Assembly: GCA_020345705.1 (NCBI GenBank)
Contig: CP070766.1
Location: 1,418,983 to 1,428,154, forward strand
Length of the DNA stretch: 9,172 bases
DNA from: Candidatus Zixiibacteriota bacterium
GTDB taxonomy: Bacteria > Zixibacteria > MSB-5A5 > GN15 > PGXB01
Direction: 5' to 3'
Shown here: piece by piece, positions 1 to 4,556 of the stretch
Layout of the letters: every line of letters begins with the position of its first letter
Position numbering within the stretch: position 1 is the stretch's first letter
Translations under genes and position numbers: made by a program
Notes under the pieces: generated by a model
Seen by the model: the letters and a program-made list of their open reading frames with translations, nothing else
Database searches by the model: none
What the model was told of the DNA's origin: nothing

Positions 1-66
1 CCCCAGGTCGAGAATCAGTCCTTCCAGGTCGGAAAGGGTGTATCCAAGAAGATTGACTTTCTCCAT
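1..66 (-). CDS. rlmN: Probable 23S rRNA (adenine-2503-C2) methyltransferase RlmN, N-terminal fragment
   Basis: Partial gene running off the left edge; only 22 codons are present. The minus strand reads MEKVNLLGYTLSDLEGLILD followed by LG. This matches the characteristic RlmN N-terminus, where a short 'xxNLLxxTLxELxxLLxxLG' helix precedes the radical-SAM core. RlmN methylates C2 of A2503 in 23S rRNA and of A37 in some tRNAs using a 4Fe-4S cluster. The radical-SAM cysteines lie outside the window, so the call rests on the N-terminal signature alone. No Shine-Dalgarno sits at the usual distance from the ATG at 66: an AGGAG (91-87) lies about 20 bases upstream. An in-frame TTG at 72-70 is a possible alternative start. 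It follows the PhaR-like gene on the same strand but is separated from it by a strong terminator, so it probably has its own promoter. Confidence 0.7.
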   Translation of the reverse strand, partial: MEKVNLLGYTLSDLEGLILDLG

Positions 67-73
67 GTCCAAT

Positions 74-101
74 AATTTAAGCGCGGCTCCTGATTTTTCA
101 A
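74..101 (-). promoter_or_regulatory. Candidate promoter of rlmN (TTGAAA-16-TAAATT)
   Basis: On the minus strand TTGAAA (101-96) is followed after 16 bases by TAAATT (79-74). The -35 is 5/6 and the -10 is 4/6 of the sigma-70 consensus. Seven bases separate the -10 from the rlmN ATG, so the predicted start of transcription is on or next to the start codon. It lies downstream of the terminator at 131-160, where a promoter for rlmN would be needed. Weak evidence by itself. Confidence 0.3.
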
Positions 102-130
102 ATTGATTTATTCTGATGTAATCTGATGCA

Positions 131-160
131 AAAAAAATGGCAGAAGAATCTGCCATTTTT
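131..160 (-). terminator. Rho-independent terminator of the PhaR-like gene (A/T tracts on both sides)
   Basis: A perfect 12-base inverted repeat (133-144 with 149-160; core ATGGCAGA/TCTGCCAT) encloses a 4-base loop. On the minus strand the stem runs straight into a T-tract, as in an intrinsic terminator. It begins 24 bases after the stop codon of the PhaR-like gene. Because the stem has an A-tract on one arm and a T-tract on the other, it could also stop transcription coming from the plus strand. Confidence 0.85.
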
Positions 161-169
161 CCAAAGCCC

Positions 170-193
170 GATGAGCCGACCGGTCAGCTCATC
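170..193 (-). other. Inverted repeat over the stop codon of the PhaR-like gene
   Basis: GATGAGC (170-176) pairs with GCTCATC (187-193), and the pairing continues through GACC/GGTC with one G-U wobble on the minus-strand RNA. The stop codon (186-184) lies inside the repeat. It stands just before the terminator at 131-160, making two hairpins in a row. Possibly an mRNA 3'-end stabiliser; no function is shown by the sequence. Confidence 0.4.
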
Positions 194-780
194 TCATCGA
201 TTTTTTTGGACAGGCCATCGACCTTTTTGTTCAGCCGGTCAAGCTCGGCCATGATCTTTTTCTGAGGCATCTTGTCGGCAGCCTTCTTGACCTTGTCCAG
301 AACCTTGTTAAGCTCTTTCTGGATGCCGCCGGTTTCCTTCTTGACCTTGTCTTTCATTTTCAACGTCGTTTCCTCGGCCTTGTCCAGAAGCTCCATCACC
401 GCCTTCTTGCGGTCAGACTTGGAGATTTCGCCGGCCTTGATAAGCGAGTCGATGACCTCTTCGGCCTTTTTCCTGGTCAGGTTGATTATTCCGACCGAGG
501 CCAGAAAAGTGTTTCTCAGAATCGACATGGATTGTTTACCTCCTTGGCTTATTATTTCAATTAAGACTTCTTTCGAGCCTTTGATGTCTTCCCAGCCTTT
601 CACCTCATTCACAAGCAGCCGTCCCAGGACTGGGAGAGTAATATCTCGGTTCGACTTGTTGTCGACAATCGTAAACGGAACTTTGGACCTCACAATCCGA
701 TAGAGATCATCGTGAGTGATATATTCCTTGGTCTCGGTGTCGTAAAGGCGCCTGTTTTTGTATCTCTTGATGACCTTCAT
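184..780 (-). CDS. PHB/PHA accumulation regulator with phasin-like C-terminal region (PhaR-like)
   Basis: Probable regulator of polyhydroxyalkanoate storage. Residues 1-62 carry the PHB/PHA-accumulation-regulator DNA-binding signature: KRYKNRRLYDTETKEYIT at 5-22, then FTIVDNKSNRDIT and VLGRLLVNE. In characterised PhaR proteins this domain represses phasin and synthase genes and its own gene until the protein is captured by PHA granules. Residues 86-198 do not look like the short second PhaR domain. They form a Lys/Glu-rich amphipathic helical tail, with an 'SVGIINLTRKKAEEVIDSL' segment that resembles phasin-like granule proteins, and end in a probable coiled coil (about 174-196). The arrangement suggests DNA binding and granule binding in one 198-residue protein. 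There is no PHA synthase gene in the window, so the PHA link is inferred from the domain. A good promoter lies upstream (814-841) and a terminator follows. Confidence 0.85.
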   Translation of the reverse strand: MKVIKRYKNRRLYDTETKEYITHDDLYRIVRSKVPFTIVDNKSNRDITLPVLGRLLVNEVKGWEDIKGSKEVLIEIISQGGKQSMSILRNTFLASVGIINLTRKKAEEVIDSLIKAGEISKSDRKKAVMELLDKAEETTLKMKDKVKKETGGIQKELNKVLDKVKKAADKMPQKKIMAELDRLNKKVDGLSKKIDEMS

Positions 781-813
781 GACGATCCCATTCCAGATCG
801 GGCCTTCAAGAGA

Positions 814-841
814 AATATAGTGCGCCGCACAATAATGTCAA
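814..841 (-). promoter_or_regulatory. Sigma-70-like promoter of the PhaR-like gene (TTGACA-16-TATATT)
   Basis: On the minus strand a perfect TTGACA (841-836) is followed after 16 bases by TATATT (819-814). The predicted start is near 807, giving a leader of about 27 bases before the ATG at 780. The response-regulator gene ends at 855, so this promoter would let the PhaR-like gene be transcribed on its own. Confidence 0.7.
820..830. promoter_or_regulatory. Candidate operator: palindrome GTGCGCCGCAC in the promoter spacer
   Basis: An odd palindrome (GTGCG-C-CGCAC) fills most of the spacer between the -35 and -10 of the PhaR-like gene. Its core is TGC-N3-GCA. PhaR proteins of Paracoccus and Rhodobacter are known to bind TGC-rich palindromes of this general form, so autorepression is a natural reading. 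A protein bound here would block RNA polymerase directly. Symmetry and position are seen; binding is inferred. Confidence 0.45.
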
Positions 842-854
842 TAGAAAAATCGAC

Positions 855-1256
855 TTAGTGCTTGCCGGTGGACATGAGGATAATGTTGATGATTTCAAGA
901 AGACGCTCACAGGAGAAGGGCTTTTTGATAAACATATCCCCGCCGACTTCGAACGATCGGCCCATGTCATCGCTGCGGTCTTTGCCGGTCAGAAAAACCA
1001 CCGGAATGTCGGCCGTCTTGGGATCGCTTTTCAGCTGATTGCAGATACTATAGCCGTCGATTTCCGGCATCATAATGTCAAGCAGAATAACATCCGGTTT
1101 CTTTTCCTTGGCCTTTTCAAGGGCGTCGGCGGCCTTATTGCCAACCACGACCTCGTGTCCGGCATTTGAAAGAAAAGCTTCGATAATTTCGGTAACCTGA
1201 GGTTCATCGTCGATTACCAGGATTCGCGATGTTTTGACTTTCTCTACCAAACTCAT
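855..1256 (-). CDS. Single-domain response regulator (CheY-like receiver)
   Basis: A 133-residue protein consisting only of a receiver domain. The acidic pair is D16-D17 (VIDDEP), the phosphoacceptor is D60 (VILLDIMMPEIDG), the switch Thr is T90 (PVVFLTGK) and the conserved Lys is K112 (KKPF). All catalytic positions are intact, so it should be phosphorylated by a histidine kinase. There is no output domain, so it probably acts by protein-protein contact or as a phosphorelay intermediate. No kinase is in the window; its partner is unknown. The ATG at 1256 has only a weak GGGCGG just upstream. A perfect AGGAGG (1283-1278) sits 21 bases from the ATG and no in-frame start codon lies between them. 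The PhaR-like gene follows on the same strand after 74 bases, with its own promoter, so co-regulation is possible but not shown. Confidence 0.93.
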   Translation of the reverse strand: MSLVEKVKTSRILVIDDEPQVTEIIEAFLSNAGHEVVVGNKAADALEKAKEKKPDVILLDIMMPEIDGYSICNQLKSDPKTADIPVVFLTGKDRSDDMGRSFEVGGDMFIKKPFSCERLLEIINIILMSTGKH

Positions 1257-1377
1257 ACAACCGCCCTTTGCAAATTTCCTCCTTTTTGGTTATCGGCATT
1301 GCACACCGCTAACTTAAGGACATTTCTGTATTGCCGGAATCATGAGAGTCTCACGGCAACCCCCGGCAATAATATGG

Positions 1378-1405
1378 TTGACAAAATGAGATCATTTTAT
1401 AAATT
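1378..1405 (+). promoter_or_regulatory. Promoter candidate TTGACA-16-TAAATT with embedded operator-like palindrome
   Basis: A perfect TTGACA (1378-1383) is followed by TAAATT (1400-1405) at 16 bases, or by the better -10 match TATAAA (1398-1403) at a short 14 bases. The spacer contains AAAATGA-GA-TCATTTT (1383-1398), a 16-base palindrome with perfect 7-base arms, placed where a repressor or activator could act. The transcript would point to the dockerin-protein gene or to a small RNA in the leader. Confidence 0.45.
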
Positions 1406-1484
1406 ACCAGATAGAGAGAGTTTGATTTCAGCTCGTTCCGTCCCAGTTTTAAAGGAATCAAAAGAGCAAGATCATTAGTCTCTC

Positions 1485-1511
1485 GGAGGCACAGGTGTCA
1501 GCTGTACCTCC
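1485..1511 (+). other. GC-rich hairpin in the leader (possible attenuator or small-RNA terminator)
   Basis: GGAGGCACAG (1485-1494) pairs with CTGTACCTCC (1502-1511) across a 7-base loop, with one C-A mismatch in ten pairs. It is followed by CGGAATTTT, a short T-run offset by five bases, so it is at best a weak intrinsic terminator on the plus strand. On the minus strand the mismatch becomes a U-G wobble. Confidence 0.4.
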
Positions 1512-1670
1512 CGGAATTTTCGCAGACGCATAAGACATCAGGATTACAGAAATTGCCAGGAAATTCTGAACTTACACATTTTTATGTCGCAGTGGAATAC
1601 CAGAGACAGGCGTATATTGGTCTTATTCGAAGAAGGTGAAACCGATCGACTGTCACAAATGATAAGGCGA

Positions 1671-1676
1671 AGGAGG
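1671..1676 (+). promoter_or_regulatory. Strong Shine-Dalgarno AGGAGG
   Basis: A perfect AGGAGG lies five bases before the ATG at 1682. It is the strongest ribosome binding site in the window, in contrast to most other genes here, and it fixes this start. Confidence 0.85.
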
Positions 1677-1681
1677 AACTC

Positions 1682-3133
1682 ATGAGAAAAGCTTTATTGC
1701 CCGTAGTGGCTCTGGCAGGTGCTATCTTGTCATCAGCTCTTGGTGGCGTATCTGCTGACGGGGATCGTCCGGTCGGTACCGCAAACATCTCGCTCTCTGG
1801 AGAAGGCCTCAGCCCCGCAAACGCAGCGGCTATTCCAGATTTGACCAAAGCAACCGGCAATTCGAATATGCAGGAAGAAGTGGCCTCCGGAAGAATTTCA
1901 CCCCCCGGCGTGACCGGAGAAGACGACTGGACTCCGATTATCACTGAGGGATTTGAAGACTACATTCCGGGCGATCCGGAGGGAATACCGGCGGGTTGGG
2001 CAGTCTATGACAACGATGGAAATTCGTATGAATGGGAGGAATACGATGTAAACCCGTACGAAGGTGCATATCATTTGAGAGTTCATTGGCATGCGGGTGA
2101 TTATTGCGACGACTGGCTTGTGACGCCATTGTTGCATGTACCTCCTCAAGGGGACGCCTTGGAGTTTTATGCAAGAGCATACAACGCTTACTATCAGGAA
2201 GATTGGGAAGTCTATATATGCGCCACCGGCAACGCTGTGAATGACTTCTTGACCGCCGGGACAATGATCGGAAGCGATGGCACTTCGTCGACGACGTATT
2301 CGCTGTATTCCTATCCTATCCCGGCCGGCTACCATGATACTAACGCCTGGATTGCAATACGGTGCATATCATATGACGCATTCTATTTATATCTGGATGC
2401 GCTTTCAATGCCCAACCTTGGTCTCTTTGAAGGATTCGAAGGCACACCGTCATCAGGTTTCCCGCCGGCCGGATGGACGCATCAGGTCGTTTCCGGAACT
2501 GATCCAGATAATGAATGGGATGTCTCTTACGGAACCAGCACACATCCCTCGGGAGTCATTCCCCACGGCGGCTCGTTCATGGCGCAATACGACGCGTACT
2601 TCATATCTGCCGGAAATAGAGCGCGGCTTTATACATCGCCTATGAATTTCGCTGCCCATGGCGGTGAGTTTCGACTGCGATTTTGGATGAACCACGACAC
2701 CGGCTACTCCAACAGTGACGACAGAATCGAAATACAGGTTTCTCTGGATGGAAGCAGCTGGACGACCGTGGACACCTTCTCAAGATATGACGGAACCACC
2801 GGGTGGGTGGAAAATACCGTTGATCTCAGTGCCTACGCCGCGGAACCGTCAGTCTATCTGGATTTTCTGGGCATTAGCGAATACGGAAACAGCATCTACG
2901 TGGATGATATTGTTGTTGTGCAGCGGAGCACGTACATCTGTGGTGACGCAGACAACGATGGGGTTATCAACATTCTCGACGTGACTTTTATAGTCAACTA
3001 CCTCTATAAGGACGGTCCGGCACCGGACCATGAGGAAGCCTGTGATGCTGACGGCAACGACATCATCAATATTCTCGATGTGACACATCTGGTAAACTAC
3101 TTGTACAAAGACGGCCCTGAGCCGATCTGTTGA
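1682..3133 (+). CDS. Secreted protein with two choice-of-anchor J / MAM-like domains and a C-terminal dockerin pair
   Basis: A 483-residue exported protein. A signal peptide spans residues 1-25 (hydrophobic core LLPVVALAGAILSSALGG, cleavage after VSA). After a low-complexity linker, residues about 86-245 form a domain starting 'ITEGFEDY' with 'IPAGWAVYDNDG' and 'DDWLVTPLL', typical of the cleaved-adhesin / choice-of-anchor J family. Residues about 248-413 form a second domain ('FEGFEG..GFPPAGW', 'LYTSPMNF', 'DRIEIQVSLDGSSWTTV', 'IYVDDIVV'). Residues 420-483 are two dockerin type I-like repeats, each opening with an Asp-rich calcium loop (DADNDGVIN; DADGNDIIN) followed by the shared ILDVT..VNYLYKDGP. 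The domains suggest carbohydrate or surface adhesion; no catalytic residues are recognised and the substrate is unknown. No cohesin partner is in the window. In FCB bacteria such C-terminal repeats are common on secreted proteins without a cellulosome. A perfect Shine-Dalgarno precedes the start and a terminator follows. Confidence 0.85.
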   Translation: MRKALLPVVALAGAILSSALGGVSADGDRPVGTANISLSGEGLSPANAAAIPDLTKATGNSNMQEEVASGRISPPGVTGEDDWTPIITEGFEDYIPGDPEGIPAGWAVYDNDGNSYEWEEYDVNPYEGAYHLRVHWHAGDYCDDWLVTPLLHVPPQGDALEFYARAYNAYYQEDWEVYICATGNAVNDFLTAGTMIGSDGTSSTTYSLYSYPIPAGYHDTNAWIAIRCISYDAFYLYLDALSMPNLGLFEGFEGTPSSGFPPAGWTHQVVSGTDPDNEWDVSYGTSTHPSGVIPHGGSFMAQYDAYFISAGNRARLYTSPMNFAAHGGEFRLRFWMNHDTGYSNSDDRIEIQVSLDGSSWTTVDTFSRYDGTTGWVENTVDLSAYAAEPSVYLDFLGISEYGNSIYVDDIVVVQRSTYICGDADNDGVINILDVTFIVNYLYKDGPAPDHEEACDADGNDIINILDVTHLVNYLYKDGPEPIC

Positions 3134-3161
3134 TCCAATAGTCCAACAGGGCAGCAAGTAT

Positions 3162-3187
3162 AAGGGCGGCATCCTTGCCGCCTTTTT
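3162..3187 (+). terminator. Rho-independent terminator of the dockerin-protein gene
   Basis: GGCGGCA (3165-3171) pairs perfectly with TGCCGCC (3176-3182) across a TCCT loop and runs into TTTTT (3183-3187); three weaker outer pairs extend the stem. It lies 28 bases after the stop codon at 3133. It sits between convergent genes; on the minus strand the stem is followed by CTTATACT, a poor T-tract, so it acts mainly in the plus direction. Confidence 0.88.
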
Positions 3188-3210
3188 CTCAGGTGTTTTC
3201 CGATGATGAT

Positions 3211-3996
3211 TCAATAAAATTCCGGGCGGCGGTCGTCAAAAAGGTCGTTGCGGGGGGTGACTTTCTTGTTGTCGGCCAGAGCCGGATCGATATCAACGGC
3301 CAAGAAACCGGGCTCATCGGTCCCCAGTTGGCCCAGCACCTTCCCATCGGGGGCGATAATTCGCGACTTCCCGATGAATTCAAGCTCTCCTCCGGCCCGG
3401 TTTTCCCGGCCCACTCGGTCAGCGGTAATCGTGAAGACATTATTCTCCAGCGCCCTGACGACCATGGAATCCGGACAATGCGGCAATACCAGATTCGACG
3501 GATGACAGATGATTTGCGCGCCCAGGAGACCCAGTTTTCGGGCCGATTCCGGAAAGCGCCAGTCGAAACAGATCATCAGGCCGATTTTTACATCCCTAAA
3601 TGTGAAGACGGAGAATCCCGTCCACCCTGGATCGAAGATATCCTTTTCGGTGTCAAAGAGATGCGTTTTCTGATAAAGATAGAATTGACCACCGGGCTCG
3701 ATTGCCAGAGCCGAGTTGAAGAGCTTATCTCCCGAAAGTTCTGGGAAACCGTACACGATCAGGGCGTCTCTGGCCGCCGATAGTCCTTTCAAGGTCGTAT
3801 AGGTGTACCCTTCACCGGTTTTATCGGCGAGCGCGGCGGCCTCATCACGGTCGGTGAACTGATAACCAGTCGCGAATAACTCCGGCAGAACCAGAATATC
3901 GAACGTTTCATCCCGGACGGCATCCAGAACCGAATTCACATTCTTCTCAACCTCACCAAAGACTGGATTATTCTGATACAGAGCGACCCGCATCAT
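3211..3996 (-). CDS. Carbon-nitrogen hydrolase (nitrilase superfamily amidohydrolase)
   Basis: A 261-residue cytoplasmic enzyme of the nitrilase superfamily, which hydrolyses or transfers amide-type C-N bonds through a Glu-Lys-Cys triad. All three residues are visible: E39 in VLPELFATGY, K110 in LYQKTHLFDTEKD, and C143 in IGLMICFDWRFPE. The length is normal for the single-domain amidase branches (Nit/omega-amidase/N-carbamoyl type), and there is no glutamine-dependent synthetase domain. The exact substrate cannot be read from the motifs. 'CFDWRFPE' argues against the classical aliphatic amidases. It is alone on the minus strand, convergent with the dockerin-protein gene and divergent from smpB, so it is probably monocistronic. 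The start at 3996 is supported by a GGAGAGGAG-type ribosome site; a second ATG follows immediately as codon 2. Confidence 0.9.
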   Translation of the reverse strand: MMRVALYQNNPVFGEVEKNVNSVLDAVRDETFDILVLPELFATGYQFTDRDEAAALADKTGEGYTYTTLKGLSAARDALIVYGFPELSGDKLFNSALAIEPGGQFYLYQKTHLFDTEKDIFDPGWTGFSVFTFRDVKIGLMICFDWRFPESARKLGLLGAQIICHPSNLVLPHCPDSMVVRALENNVFTITADRVGRENRAGGELEFIGKSRIIAPDGKVLGQLGTDEPGFLAVDIDPALADNKKVTPRNDLFDDRRPEFY

Positions 3997-4043
3997 TTGC
4001 TCCTCTCCACGATTTCACCCAAATTATTAAAACAACAAAATAA

Positions 4044-4072
4044 TTGCAACCACCTTCGGTCAAATCTATATT
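4044..4072 (+). promoter_or_regulatory. Promoter of the smpB operon (TTGCAA-17-TATATT), predicted leaderless start
   Basis: TTGCAA (4044-4049) and TATATT (4067-4072) are separated by exactly 17 bases. Seven bases (GGCTGGC) then lead to the smpB ATG at 4080, placing the expected transcription start at 4079-4080. No Shine-Dalgarno precedes the ATG. The -35 hexamer is itself palindromic, so the same bases could serve the divergent nitrilase gene, but I see no well-spaced -10 for it. Confidence 0.6.
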
Positions 4073-4079
4073 GGCTGGC

Positions 4080-4550
4080 ATGGCTGAAGATACGCCCAAA
4101 ATCAGGAACGTCGTGACCAATCGAAAGGCATTCCGGGACTATGATATAATCGACAAACGGGAAGTCGGGATTGAGCTTCTGGGCAGCGAAGTGAAATCAA
4201 TCCGGGGCGGAAAGATAAATATCTCGGACAGTTATGCAGCGATCGAGAATGGTGAAGTGATTCTGCACAACCTGCATATTTCCGCCTACGCGTTCTCAGG
4301 CCGGGACAGTCATGATCCGATTCGACCGCGGCGATTGCTGTTGCACAAGAAAGAAATCAGGCGGTTGTTCGGGGCCACCCAAGAAAAAGGTTTTACCCTG
4401 ATACCTCTTCGAATTTACTTTAAGGGGCCGTATGTGAAAATCGAACTGGCCATCGCCCGGGGGCGTAAAAGGTATGATAAAAGAGACAGGATTGCCAAAA
4501 AAGAGGCCGACCGTGACGTCGAGCGGGCCCGGCGCAGAGGGAAAAAATAG
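4080..4550 (+). CDS. smpB: SsrA-binding protein SmpB (tmRNA partner, trans-translation)
   Basis: SmpB binds tmRNA and brings it to stalled ribosomes, where its C-terminal tail fills the empty mRNA channel; tagged proteins are then degraded. The 156-residue protein shows the whole family pattern: NRKAFRDYDI near 14-23, 'GIELLGSEVKSIR' at 30-42, 'GKINISDSYAAI' at 44-55, 'RRLLLHKKEIRRL' at 84-96, 'TLIPLRIYFKG' at 106-116, and the Lys/Arg-rich tail with DKR at 133-135. I place the start at the ATG at 4080. A reading frame extends upstream to a TTG at 4044, but that TTG is the promoter's -35, and the extra 12 residues are not family-like. It is the first gene of a five-gene cluster. The next gene starts six bases after its stop. 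No ssrA (tmRNA) gene is visible in the window. Confidence 0.97.
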   Translation: MAEDTPKIRNVVTNRKAFRDYDIIDKREVGIELLGSEVKSIRGGKINISDSYAAIENGEVILHNLHISAYAFSGRDSHDPIRPRRLLLHKKEIRRLFGATQEKGFTLIPLRIYFKGPYVKIELAIARGRKRYDKRDRIAKKEADRDVERARRRGKK

Positions 4551-4556
4551 ACGACC

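Larger units (their letters stand above)
1257..1681. other. 425-base intergenic region between divergent genes; long structured leader candidate
   Basis: No coding region is supported here. Contents seen: three copies of a 6-base CGGCAA/TTGCCG element (1331-1336 inverted, 1354-1359, 1364-1369) around a short TGAGAGTCTCA palindrome (1343-1353); a plus-strand promoter candidate with an embedded palindrome (1378-1405); a possible long-range stem TTTGATT (1421-1427) with AATCAAA (1456-1462); a GC-rich hairpin (1485-1511); a second -10-like TATATT (1613-1618) without a clear -35; and a perfect Shine-Dalgarno before the gene at 1682. If the 1378 promoter is used, the leader of the downstream gene is about 270 bases. 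I could not match it to a known riboswitch class. Confidence 0.6.

Noticed and set aside
272..703. 143-codon plus-strand open frame opposite the PhaR-like gene
   Set aside because: A shadow of the real minus-strand gene; low-complexity Ser/Leu/Thr composition and no motif.
3175..3783. 202-codon plus-strand open frame opposite the nitrilase gene
   Set aside because: It is antisense to a protein with a complete Glu-Lys-Cys triad, has no recognisable motif, and starts inside the terminator hairpin.
3997..4043. Promoter for the nitrilase gene using the palindromic TTGCAA at 4044-4049
   Set aside because: The nearest -10-like TAATAA on the minus strand is only 14 bases from it, too short for a confident call.
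4044..4079. TTG start giving SmpB a 12-residue N-terminal extension
   Set aside because: The TTG is the -35 element of a well-formed promoter, no ribosome site precedes it, and the ATG at 4080 gives the normal SmpB length.
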